DNA of 14,453 nt from CAYLLT01 sp964591605 (GTDB lineage Bacteria; Planctomycetota; Phycisphaerae; UBA1845; PWPN01), in assembly GCA_964591605.1 (NCBI GenBank), contig CAZQEN010000189.1, positions 1 to 14,453 of the forward strand, in the 5' to 3' direction. The notes under the pieces were generated by a model. It was not told the origin of the DNA. It made no database searches and saw only the letters and a program-made list of their open reading frames with translations. This document shows, one piece after another, positions 1 through 6,454 of the stretch; positions within the stretch are counted from its first letter, which is position 1, and each line of letters opens with the position of its first letter. Position numbers and translations under genes: made by a program.

Positions 1-335
1 GGAATCAGGCTGGCACACGAGTAGAGGATCAACGCGGCAAGCACCTTACCCCAGAAGAGTTGATTCCGCGTCGCCGGTCGGTGCAGGAGAAACGACCACT
101 GGTCGCGGATCAGTTCCGGAAGAGTCTGCAACAGGCCGAGCAGCAGACCTGCGAGCGCGGTTCCAAAGACGACGGTGATCTGGAACTCCTCACTGGCGAC
201 CGTGGCTGGACGAGCGCCCAGGTACCAGATTCGTGATCCCCCCAGACAGAACGCCAGCGCGATGCTGAAGCCGACAAACCAAAGCACCGCCCATTTGCCA
301 TGCTCGCGCAGCTCCTTGATGATCAGCGGCTTCAT
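1..335 (-). CDS. ABC-2 type transporter permease, N-terminal part (truncated by window edge)
   Basis: Membrane subunit of an ABC transporter, cut by the left edge of the window; 111 codons are visible. I translated it from the ATG at 335. It starts MKPLIIKELREHGKW, a cytoplasmic amphipathic start typical of ABC-2 permeases. A hydrophobic segment follows at about residues 17-33, then a polar stretch, a second hydrophobic segment at about 54-70, and the motif DQWSFLLHRPATRNQLFWGK near 78-97. That 'LLHRP' type of sequence is common in permeases encoded beside GntR-type regulators. The start codon overlaps the stop of the ATPase gene by 4 nt (ATGA), which implies translational coupling. Substrate is unknown; relatives of this three-gene arrangement export antimicrobials or respond to envelope stress. 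The family call is fairly safe, the transported molecule is not. Confidence 0.8.
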   Translation of the reverse strand, partial: MKPLIIKELREHGKWAVLWFVGFSIALAFCLGGSRIWYLGARPATVASEEFQITVVFGTALAGLLLGLLQTLPELIRDQWSFLLHRPATRNQLFWGKVLAALILYSCASLI

Positions 336-1261
336 GCGGCACCTCCGAGCGCCTGCGTGAAGAGCGTCCGGCGGCCGCGCTCGCCCAGGTAGCTGATGAA
401 CGCCTCTTCCAGGTCGAGCGGAACCTCCTCGATGTGCAGCGGCCGGAGCTGAGCCATCTGCTCCTGTACGCCGGCATCCGGATCAACCAGTGTGATCGCG
501 AGTTCATCCTCGGTGGACAGGGCATCCAGCAGGCCGGGCAGGTCAGGGAGCTCGGGGGGATTGCCGGAGAATCGCAGCACGAAGCGTCGCACGCGGCGCC
601 GGAAATCTTCCATCGAGCAGCACACCCGCAACCGCGCATGGTCGAGCACGGCGATCCGGTCGGCCACACGCTCCATGTCGCTCAGCAGGTGCGATGAGAA
701 GAAGATCGTGCGGTCGGCCCGCCGGGTGACGTAGACCATGGACTCGACCAGCGCCCGCCGCGCGACCGGATCGAGCCCCAGCCCCGGGTCGTCGAGCACC
801 AGCAGCTCCGGCTCGGGCGCGAGCGTCAGGGCCAGGCACAGGCCCGCCCGCTCCCCGCGAGACAGCGTCCGCACCCGCCCGTCGGGACTGAGCCGGAAGT
901 AATCGATGACACCTTTGAACAGCGCATGATTCCAGTGCCTGTAGAAGCCCGACTGAAACTGCTCGCAGTCGCGCACGCGCATCCAGCCGTAGACGGGGTG
1001 TCCCTCGGAGAGATAGCCGATCCGCGCGCGAGACTCGGGCGAGAGCTGGCGCGAATCCTGTCCAAAAACGCTCGCATGCCCTCTCGTTGGCTCCAGCAGA
1101 CCCATGATCATGCGGATGGTCGTCGTCTTGCCCGAGCCGTTGCGGCCCAGGAAGCCGAAGACACTCCCCCGCGGGATCGCCAGGTCGAGCCGATCGACCG
1201 CACACTTGCTCCGGAAGTAGCGGGTGAGCCCGTGCGTCTGGATCACATAATCGGTCGGCAT
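332..1261 (-). CDS. ABC transporter ATP-binding protein
   Basis: Nucleotide-binding subunit (309 aa) that would power the adjoining permease from the cytoplasmic side. Walker A is GRNGSGKTT (residues 39-47), the ABC signature is LSRGERAGL (133-141), Walker B is LLVLDDP (153-159), and the H-loop is FFSSHLL with His191. The usual catalytic Glu after Walker B is Asp here, and the Q-loop region reads YLSEGHP without a Gln. The C-terminal ~90 residues form the extra domain common in ABC-2 exporters. I chose the ATG at 1261 because AAAGGA lies about 9 nt upstream and the protein then begins MPTDYVIQTHGLTRYF. The longer frame to 1357 only overlaps the regulator gene and is Arg-rich. Its start is 4 nt after the GntR stop, so the genes form an operon. 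Confidence 0.93.
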   Translation of the reverse strand: MPTDYVIQTHGLTRYFRSKCAVDRLDLAIPRGSVFGFLGRNGSGKTTTIRMIMGLLEPTRGHASVFGQDSRQLSPESRARIGYLSEGHPVYGWMRVRDCEQFQSGFYRHWNHALFKGVIDYFRLSPDGRVRTLSRGERAGLCLALTLAPEPELLVLDDPGLGLDPVARRALVESMVYVTRRADRTIFFSSHLLSDMERVADRIAVLDHARLRVCCSMEDFRRRVRRFVLRFSGNPPELPDLPGLLDALSTEDELAITLVDPDAGVQEQMAQLRPLHIEEVPLDLEEAFISYLGERGRRTLFTQALGGAA

Positions 1262-1265
1262 CGGA

Positions 1266-1673
1266 CTATCCTTTCGCAGGCGGCACCTGCGACGCGAACG
1301 CCGAGAGCTGCTTCTCCAGGGCCTGTCGGATTTCGTCCGCCGAGCACTGGAGGGCAAACGCCTCGCTGAGCATGGCGGTCATGGCCGTCTCGAGACGGCG
1401 CTGGCGCTCGGGTCTCGAAAAAACCTGACGGCGGTCGGCGATGAAATAGCCGCGGCCCTGGCGCGACTCGATCAGGCCGTCGTGCACGAGCTCGGCGTAC
1501 GCTTTGGCGACGGTATTGGGATTTACGACCAGCCGCTCGGCCAGCATGCGAACGCTCGGAAGCTGCTCGCCCGCGCGATGCTTTCCGAGCGCCACCCCGC
1601 GTCGCACCTGGTCCACGATCTGGCGATAGATCGGAGAGGGGCTCCCGGTCGCGATGTGCAGCTCAAGGGCCAT
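1266..1673 (-). CDS. GntR-family transcriptional regulator, YtrA-like (short)
   Basis: DNA-binding repressor of 135 aa. The N-terminal winged helix-turn-helix runs from about residue 10 to 79: PIYRQIVDQVRRG, then LPSVRMLAERLVVNPNTVAK (recognition helix region), then GLIESRQGRGYFI (wing). Only about 55 residues follow, so there is no FCD or UTRA ligand domain. This length and layout match the YtrA subfamily, whose members are typically encoded at the head of ABC transporter operons and repress them. The ATG at 1673 is preferred because family members begin a few residues before the PIYRQI motif; a TTG at 1685 would add four residues. No strong ribosome binding site is seen. It probably autoregulates the operon through the dyads around its own promoter. 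The signal sensed is unknown. Confidence 0.9.
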   Translation of the reverse strand: MALELHIATGSPSPIYRQIVDQVRRGVALGKHRAGEQLPSVRMLAERLVVNPNTVAKAYAELVHDGLIESRQGRGYFIADRRQVFSRPERQRRLETAMTAMLSEAFALQCSADEIRQALEKQLSAFASQVPPAKG

Positions 1674-1738
1674 GAACCGGTTCAACCTGTACTAGGTCAG
1701 TTAATACAGTATGTACACCATGAATCGCCACGAGTCAA
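1673..1738 (-). promoter_or_regulatory. Candidate promoter and operator dyads of the GntR-ABC operon
   Basis: Read on the minus strand, TTGACT (1738-1733) is followed after 17 nt by TACATA (1715-1710), a good -35 and a weak -10. Overlapping or just downstream are dyads: TGTAC (1688-1692) with GTACA (1713-1717), CTGTA (1687-1691) with TACAG (1705-1709), and a perfect 12-bp palindrome TGAACCGGTTCA (1673-1684) that touches the regulator's ATG. Short GntR repressors commonly bind such sites and block their own transcription. The match to a specific consensus was not tested. Confidence 0.45.
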
Positions 1739-1788
1739 GCGGATTCACGGATCGGGGTGCGAAAAGTGACATCTGGCGGGAGAAGCGA

Positions 1789-3156
1789 TCAGTCTGCCCG
1801 GCTCGCCACCGGAGCCTGAACGTCCGCAAACCATGACTGGTACAGGCTTTGCAGTTCTTGAACGATCTCCGGATGCTGATCGCGGAGATTGCGTTGCTCG
1901 CCGGGGTCTTTGAAGAGATCTGACAGGAACACCGCGTCCTTCTCAGCCGACTCCGCCAGCCGACCGCCGGCCCCGCGCGGGCCCGCGTTCAAAACGAGCT
2001 TCCACCTGCCCTTCCGCACGGCCCCCTGCGGTCCCTGCTTCCAGAACAGGACATCATGCCCCGGCGCCGACGCAGCGCGAAGGAGAGGCAGCCAGCTTCG
2101 GCCGTCGATCTTCCGGTCCGTCGGCAGGGCAGCGCCGATGACTTCGGCCACCGTGGGCCAGACATCGATCGCACACACGAGCTGGTCGCGTGTCTGGCCT
2201 TCAGGGATCCGCCCGGGCCAGCTCACGATTGCGGGCAGGTGAATGCCGCCGTCGAACAGGCTGAACTTGTGGCCGCGGTAAGGGGCGTTGCTCCCGCCGC
2301 CGCCGTTGGCCCGCTTCTCGAGCGTCGACCCGTTGTCGCTGGCAAAGAAGACGAGTGTGTCGCGCGTCAGATCGTGGGCGCGGAGGCGTGCCATGATCGA
2401 ACCGATCGCCTCATCCATCGCCGACACCATGGCCGCGTAGACGCGCCGATTCGGTTCCAGTGCAGCATACGGCTCGAGGTAGCGGGCCGGCGCCTGCATC
2501 GGGTAGTGCGGCGCGTTGAACGGCACGTAGAGCAGGAACGGCCGTTCGTGGTTCGCGTCGATGAAACGCCCGGCCTCCTCGGCGATCATCTCGGTCATGT
2601 AGCGGCCTTCGAGGTGCAGTTCCTCACCATTGCGCCACAGGTCGTGATTGTGCGGCTCGTGCCAGTAGAACATGTGCGAGTAGTAGTCGATGCACCCGGC
2701 CAGGAAGCCGAAGAAGTACTCGAAGCCCTGCGCGTTCGGACGGAGTTCGTCGGGGTAACCTTGATGCCATTTGCCGATAAGTGCGGTCGCATAGCTCCGG
2801 GACCTGGCCAGCTCCCCCAGCGTGATCTCAGCTGCCGGCAGGCCGTCCGTGAACCCCGGAATCGACCCGACATTCGTCGGCACGCCGCAGCGAATTGGGT
2901 ATCGCCCCGTCAGCAGCGCGGCCCGCGACGGTGAACAGATGGGCGCCGCCGAGTAGTAGTTGGTGAACCGCACGCCCGCCTTTGCCAGTGCGTCGATGTG
3001 GGGCGTGCGGATGTCTTTGCACCCGTACGCCCCCACGTCGCCGATGCCCATATCGTCGGCGTAGAAGATGACCACGTTGGGGGTCCGCGGTTGCGCGGCG
3101 GAAGTGAGCATGCAACTGATCAACAGGGCCAGCGATGGGTGCAGACGTCCGCTCAT
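1789..3156 (-). CDS. Secreted or lipoprotein sulfatase (formylglycine-dependent, S1 type)
   Basis: Arylsulfatase-superfamily enzyme, 455 aa, removing sulfate esters, most likely from a sulfated polysaccharide outside the cytoplasm. The N-terminus MSGRLHPSLALLISCMLTS is a short signal sequence; LISC fits a lipobox with Cys15, so it may be a lipoprotein. Metal ligands Asp34-Asp35 lie in FYADDMG. The sulfatase signature CSPSRAALLTGR begins at Cys74, the residue converted to formylglycine by a maturase. GKWHQG (Lys129, His131), APHYPM (His217) and ASDNGS (Asp274, Asn275) supply further active-site positions. The C-terminal domain WKLV...LSDLFKDPGEQRNL is typical. Length is normal. It lies 36 nt after the SDR gene and downstream of a heparinase II/III-like gene, which points to glycan breakdown. 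No clear Shine-Dalgarno sequence precedes the ATG. The exact substrate and S1 subfamily cannot be assigned from reading alone. Confidence 0.93.
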   Translation of the reverse strand: MSGRLHPSLALLISCMLTSAAQPRTPNVVIFYADDMGIGDVGAYGCKDIRTPHIDALAKAGVRFTNYYSAAPICSPSRAALLTGRYPIRCGVPTNVGSIPGFTDGLPAAEITLGELARSRSYATALIGKWHQGYPDELRPNAQGFEYFFGFLAGCIDYYSHMFYWHEPHNHDLWRNGEELHLEGRYMTEMIAEEAGRFIDANHERPFLLYVPFNAPHYPMQAPARYLEPYAALEPNRRVYAAMVSAMDEAIGSIMARLRAHDLTRDTLVFFASDNGSTLEKRANGGGGSNAPYRGHKFSLFDGGIHLPAIVSWPGRIPEGQTRDQLVCAIDVWPTVAEVIGAALPTDRKIDGRSWLPLLRAASAPGHDVLFWKQGPQGAVRKGRWKLVLNAGPRGAGGRLAESAEKDAVFLSDLFKDPGEQRNLRDQHPEIVQELQSLYQSWFADVQAPVASRAD

Positions 3157-3192
3157 GGGGGGTGATGCGGTCCAGTCCGTGCCGCATTCTCC

Positions 3193-3948
3193 TCACAGTC
3201 CGATACTGGCCCCGCCATCGACGGCCAGAGCCGTACCTGTGACGAATCTGGCCGCAGGCGAGCACAGGTACACCGCGGCATACCCGATGTCCTCCGGAGC
3301 GCCGAACCGCTGCATGAGCGTGCGATCGAGGATGCGCTGCTTGCGCTTCGGGTCGGCATCCAGAGCCTTGTGCAGCATGTCCGTTTCGATCCAGCCGGGC
3401 AGAATGGCGTTCACCCGGACGTTGTGCGGCGAGAGTTCGCTTGCCAGCGCCCGCACCGCTCCAACGCAGGCCGTCTTGGCCGCCGTGTAGGCGATCACCA
3501 TGGGCAGCCCCAGCAGCGAGGCCATCGAGCCCATGAACAGCACGGCGCCGCCGCGGGCCGCGATCATGTGCGGTGCACACGCACGCGTCAGGGCCAGCCC
3601 CCCGAGCAGATGCGTGTCGAGCACGCGGGCCACATCCGCCTCGCTCGTGTCCACGGCCCACTTCTTGAGGTGGACGCCGGCGTTGTTGACCAGGATCGTG
3701 AGCTTTCCGAGCCGGTCCCGAATGCGCTCGACCAGCGCGGGGGCCGCCTCGAACTGCGTCACGTCATACTGCTCGGCGCTGCATCCCGGCCCGAGCGTCT
3801 CGCACGCCCGCCGTAGCGTGGACTCAGTGCGCCCGGCGATGACCACCTGGGCGCCCGCCTCGATCATGCACCGCGCGATGGCCAGCCCGATACCCGTGCC
3901 ACCTCCGGTGACCAGTGCGACCTCTCCATCCAGTCGAAAGGGATTCAT
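3193..3948 (-). CDS. SDR-family oxidoreductase
   Basis: Short-chain dehydrogenase/reductase of 251 aa, the classical length. The Rossmann motif is TGGGTGIG (14-21), with Asp62 and NNAG (88-91). The catalytic set is Ser141, Tyr154 and Lys158 in YTAAK, and PGWIETDM follows at 184-191. Strand beta-2 ends in IAGRTES, with Arg40 and no acidic residue, which favours NADP(H). The position normally held by the fourth catalytic residue (Asn in 'vNl.G') is His113 in DTHLLGG. The start at 3948 gives a normal N-terminus (MNPFRLDGEVALVTGG); the frame extends further to 4263 but that part runs through the palindromic element. Between a lyase and a sulfatase, a plausible role is reduction of a sugar or unsaturated uronate product, as SDRs do in alginate and pectin pathways. 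That is an inference; a fatty-acid or other role is not excluded. Confidence 0.9.
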   Translation of the reverse strand: MNPFRLDGEVALVTGGGTGIGLAIARCMIEAGAQVVIAGRTESTLRRACETLGPGCSAEQYDVTQFEAAPALVERIRDRLGKLTILVNNAGVHLKKWAVDTSEADVARVLDTHLLGGLALTRACAPHMIAARGGAVLFMGSMASLLGLPMVIAYTAAKTACVGAVRALASELSPHNVRVNAILPGWIETDMLHKALDADPKRKQRILDRTLMQRFGAPEDIGYAAVYLCSPAARFVTGTALAVDGGASIGL

Positions 3949-4062
3949 CTGACCGACAGAACCTCGCCAGAGACGGTATGTCTTGCCGGAATGGTACCAC
4001 AGACAGGGCAGAAGGCCATGCGCAACCGCGCTGACCCAATTCCTCGGGCACGTGACAGCTTG

Positions 4063-4164
4063 GGCGGGGTGGCATGGGCAGCTTCGGCTTCGCGGAGCGA
4101 AGCAGAAGCTGCCCGTGTGGGCCTCCCCACGGCTCCCGGCGCGCCCGGACCCATGCCACCCGCC
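4063..4164. repeat. Nested palindromic element between SDR and lyase genes
   Basis: Outer arms GGGTGGCATGGG (4067-4078) and CCCATGCCACCC (4150-4161) are perfect inverted repeats. They extend three more pairs (4063-4065 with 4162-4164) past a bulged G. Inside lie two more hairpins. The first is a 17-bp stem with one mismatch (4076-4092 with 4098-4114) around a 5-nt loop. The second is CCGTG-T-GGG (4113-4121) with CCC-CACGG (4125-4132). The whole can fold as a three-arm cruciform of about 102 nt. No transposase gene or T-tract is present. It resembles a REP/MITE-like intergenic palindrome; whether it recurs in the genome cannot be seen here. Confidence 0.6.
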
Positions 4165-4173
4165 GATTCTGTC

Positions 4174-4199
4174 GCGCACCCTGATTCCTCCGGGTGCGC
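4174..4199. repeat. Perfect 8-bp hairpin downstream of the lyase gene
   Basis: GCGCACCC (4174-4181) and GGGTGCGC (4192-4199) form a perfect stem with a 10-nt loop. It sits about 40 nt past the lyase stop on the minus strand. No T-run follows on either strand, so it is not a standard intrinsic terminator. It may stabilise the mRNA 3' end or belong to the adjacent palindromic element. Confidence 0.4.
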
Positions 4200-4240
4200 A
4201 ACACTTTCGGCGCGTGGCACGTTGGATCAAAACGGGGGTC

Positions 4241-6139
4241 TCAGCCGCCGCCCGCGACCGCACCGGCCCAGCTTTCCAGCGGCTCTACGCGGGGGGGATC
4301 CGAATCCGGCTCCGTGCGGCCGGGTGAGAACAGAACCACAATCCGGGTCAGCGGAGCGGCGGTCTTGAACGCGATAAGCAACTTCCGCGTGTCGGGCAGC
4401 GGCCGCTGTGGCGGGTCCAGCGTCACCTCCTGCACCGCCCACCGGGCGTCCGTCGGTTCCAGGATCTGAGCCTGCAGGTGTTCTCCGTCCAGCGTGAGAA
4501 CGGCCTCGCGGCCATGGGTGCGTACCTGGGCCGTCGTGTGCATGCCCCAGAGCCCATCGACCGCGGTCACCGATTCAATCTCGTCCTGCAGCAGGACGCA
4601 CCGGCGGTCGAGCAGGGCGACACCGCGCGCCACCTGCCTGGCGTGCGGCTGGTACGCCTCCGACAGATCTGCGACGGCATGCGAACGGCGGGGGGAGGAC
4701 AGAAAGCCGACGATCGGCGCTTTGGCCTTTGGATTCTGATTCGCTCCATGGAGCACAAGCGTATTCTGCCCTTCCGTTTTGAGCCGGTAGTACGTCCACC
4801 GCTTGTTGCCGAAGTAACCGGGCATGTTGTAATCGTCGGGTCCCAGTTCGATCGCCCACCGCCGGCCCCGGGCGTCGAGCACAAACGTGCCCAGGTCCAG
4901 ATTGCTGTGATTGGCCGCGTTGTCGCCGCCTTTGAAGCCCACGAATACCGCGGCGGGATCGTTCCAGCCGCTTCGCAGGAAGGCGACGTCAATCCCGCGA
5001 AACAGGGCATCCCTGGGAAGGGCGTGAAGCTCCGCCGCGCTCCCGCGCGGATCGTACCAGAGCAGATCGAAGATCGTGCCGTCATCCCGCAGCGCCCGTT
5101 CGTGAGCCGCATACACGGGGCGGTTGAAGATGCGGGCAAAGTACATCATCTCCGCCGAATCCGGCACCCGCGCGCCCCCATCGGCGAAGTTGAACGCCAT
5201 ACCCGTCGGTCCGATGTAGTGGATTCGGAACAGCCCGGTGTCGGCAAAGCCCTTCGCCGCGCTGAGCCCGAAATCCGTGCCCAGCGCTGTGTTCGCAGCG
5301 GCCAGGAAGTAGGCCGTGTATCGCATGGCGTAACACCAGTAACCCGGACCCTCCGGCCACCCTCCATCCGGGCTGAGTGTCTCCATTGCCAGAGGGATTG
5401 ATCGACGGGCGAAGGAGACGATCTCCACCGCAACCGCGGGCTCTTCATCCGCGATGGCCAGAGCACCCGCCAGCATCCCGCCGTTGCAGACCTGGTTCCA
5501 GTTGTGCCGGCTTGCCGCCCACCAGCCTCCCTTGCGGTACACAGCCAGCCCGGGCTCTAGACCCTTCTCGACGATCGCCTTGCGGATGGTGCTGCGACTC
5601 GATTCGGAGAGAACGTCGAACAGCCAGTCATAGCCGATGGCCAGCGCGTTGGTCATCTCGGCCGTGTCGAGGAAGTGTTTGGGATTCCAGTCCGGGAAGG
5701 CCGCGGCGGTGAGCATCTCCTTCTCCGCCCGCTCCGCGAAGCGGCGATCTCCTCCGAGGCGATACAGGCCCGCCAGTGTGGAGACGCGTGACAGGCACAG
5801 CCGGCTCTGGCCGAGCAATCTCGGCCCGACCAGCTCATGGACCACCGGCGGCGCGTCGAGCATCTTCTCTGCCGCCTCGCGCAGCGCATCGCGAAGCTTA
5901 CGCGCGTACGGGTCGGTTCGCATGAGCTCGCGGACCTTCGCGATGTCGTCGTCAAGGACCATCAACCGGGGATGAGCCCGGCGCAGGTTTCTCAGGACAT
6001 CCCCGTCGGTGGCCGGCGCGGTCGCAGCCGGAGCGCCGGTCAACATAGCGGGCAAACCGAGCGAGACGAACGCCGCCAGGACGATCACTCGTGCCCACAG
6101 CGGACCGGACAGGACCTGACGGTGAAATGCGTGACTCAT
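4241..6139 (-). CDS. Secreted heparinase II/III-like polysaccharide lyase
   Basis: A 632-aa exported protein of the heparinase II/III superfamily, expected to cleave uronate-containing polysaccharides by beta-elimination. Residues 1-40 hold a signal peptide: a basic start, the hydrophobic stretch VIVLAAFVSLGLPAML, then TGAPAATA. The alpha-helical toroid covers about 50-370, with FLDTAEMTNALAIGYDWLFD, RHNWNQVCNGG (His212, Asn213) and GGWPEGPGYW (Glu263, Tyr267). The beta-sheet domain covers about 380-610, with AFLRSGW and NHSNLDLGTF (His411). By family analogy the Asn/His and Tyr residues are candidate catalytic residues, and His411 a candidate catalytic or metal site. The ATG at 6139 is chosen because AGGAGG lies 6 nt upstream; an ATG at 6154 would place that site inside the coding region. 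Members of this superfamily act on heparin, alginate or other polyuronates. I cannot pick a PL family. The adjoining sulfatase suggests a sulfated substrate. Confidence 0.85.
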   Translation of the reverse strand: MSHAFHRQVLSGPLWARVIVLAAFVSLGLPAMLTGAPAATAPATDGDVLRNLRRAHPRLMVLDDDIAKVRELMRTDPYARKLRDALREAAEKMLDAPPVVHELVGPRLLGQSRLCLSRVSTLAGLYRLGGDRRFAERAEKEMLTAAAFPDWNPKHFLDTAEMTNALAIGYDWLFDVLSESSRSTIRKAIVEKGLEPGLAVYRKGGWWAASRHNWNQVCNGGMLAGALAIADEEPAVAVEIVSFARRSIPLAMETLSPDGGWPEGPGYWCYAMRYTAYFLAAANTALGTDFGLSAAKGFADTGLFRIHYIGPTGMAFNFADGGARVPDSAEMMYFARIFNRPVYAAHERALRDDGTIFDLLWYDPRGSAAELHALPRDALFRGIDVAFLRSGWNDPAAVFVGFKGGDNAANHSNLDLGTFVLDARGRRWAIELGPDDYNMPGYFGNKRWTYYRLKTEGQNTLVLHGANQNPKAKAPIVGFLSSPRRSHAVADLSEAYQPHARQVARGVALLDRRCVLLQDEIESVTAVDGLWGMHTTAQVRTHGREAVLTLDGEHLQAQILEPTDARWAVQEVTLDPPQRPLPDTRKLLIAFKTAAPLTRIVVLFSPGRTEPDSDPPRVEPLESWAGAVAGGG

Positions 6140-6225
6140 GGAGCCTCCTTCCATCGTTGCGTGCCATCAGCGTGCGCCAAATCGGCCGGATCTGCAATCC
6201 GCATCATCCGACACGCCGCACCTTC

Positions 6226-6254
6226 TTGACGATGCATCCGCCCGAACCTATCTT
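6226..6254 (+). promoter_or_regulatory. Strong candidate sigma-70-type promoter, divergent from the lyase gene
   Basis: TTGACG (6226-6231) and TATCTT (6249-6254) are separated by exactly 17 nt, matching 5 of 6 and 4 of 6 consensus bases. The predicted start of transcription is near 6261. No reading frame with coding character follows before the T-tract at 6356-6360, so the product would be a short RNA or a tRNA leader. Confidence 0.45.
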
Positions 6255-6260
6255 TGGAAT

Positions 6261-6360
6261 GAATTGATGATCGGCAGTCCGGTCTGAAAAAGCCCCCCGC
6301 GCGTGGCTGAGGCGGCTGGCCCCTCTCGGTCACCCCAGGGGAGCCTCTCCGCGGCTTTTT
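6261..6360 (+). ncRNA. Putative small RNA of about 100 nt upstream of tRNA-Tyr
   Basis: This interval lies between a near-consensus promoter and a hairpin followed by TTTTT, and it has no credible ORF (only a six-codon frame starting MIGSPV near 6268). About 26 unpaired nucleotides precede a long structured region closed by AAAAAGCC (6287-6294) and GGCTTTTT (6353-6360). I do not recognise an SRP RNA, 6S RNA, tmRNA, RNase P or known riboswitch signature. It could be a standalone regulatory RNA, or merely a terminator that insulates the tRNA gene. The call rests on promoter plus terminator spacing only. Confidence 0.33.
6287..6360. terminator. Bidirectional terminator-like structure
   Basis: Outer arms AAAAAGCC (6287-6294) and GGCTTTTT (6353-6360) enclose an inner stem. 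In the inner stem GGCT (6314-6317) pairs with AGCC (6342-6345) and CCCCT (6320-6324) pairs with AGGGG (6337-6341), with a 12-nt loop and a bulged GG. The plus strand ends in TTTTT, and the minus strand also ends in TTTTT, so it could stop transcription both ways. It separates the lyase promoter region from the tRNA gene. Confidence 0.5.
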
Positions 6361-6387
6361 GCACGAAACGCCGGTCTGCCGTACAGT
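6359..6387 (+). promoter_or_regulatory. Weak candidate promoter for tRNA-Tyr
   Basis: TTGCAC (6359-6364) and TACAGT (6382-6387) are spaced by 17 nt, matching 3 of 6 and 4 of 6 consensus bases. A start near 6394 would give a leader of about 60 nt before the mature tRNA. The -35 overlaps the end of the upstream T-tract. Low certainty. Confidence 0.25.
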
Positions 6388-6404
6388 CAGCCAACCGGCG
6401 GAAC

Positions 6405-6442
6405 AAGGTCCGGAACCCCAATATCGGTTCCAAGTCCTTTTT
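6405..6442 (+). other. Hairpin with T-run just upstream of tRNA-Tyr
   Basis: GGAACC (6412-6417) pairs perfectly with GGTTCC (6426-6431) over an 8-nt loop. AAGG (6405-6408) can pair with CCTT (6436-6439), and more T residues follow to 6442. It looks like a weak intrinsic terminator or a processing signal only 13 nt before the tRNA 5' end. If the RNA region upstream is transcribed through, this hairpin could attenuate or help mature the tRNA precursor. Confidence 0.35.
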
Positions 6443-6454
6443 CCGCAATGAGTT

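Noticed and set aside
2056..2934. A 292-codon plus-strand frame inside the sulfatase gene
   Set aside because: Antisense to a gene with intact catalytic motifs; no domain is recognisable.
3992..3999. TGGTACCA palindrome upstream of the SDR as an operator
   Set aside because: Eight bases is too short to call, no matching promoter is seen, and no regulator gene is nearby in that unit.
3949..4263. N-terminal extension of the SDR
   Set aside because: SDRs of this type begin just before the TGGGTGIG motif, and the extension runs through the palindromic element.
6140..6154. Earlier ATG for the lyase (starts MEGGS)
   Set aside because: It would put the AGGAGG ribosome binding site inside the coding sequence; the second ATG at 6139 has correct spacing.
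6401..6442. A signal recognition particle RNA, suggested by GGTCCGGAA
   Set aside because: Only part of the conserved SRP RNA tip is matched; the GGAAGGAAGCAGCC-type core is absent.
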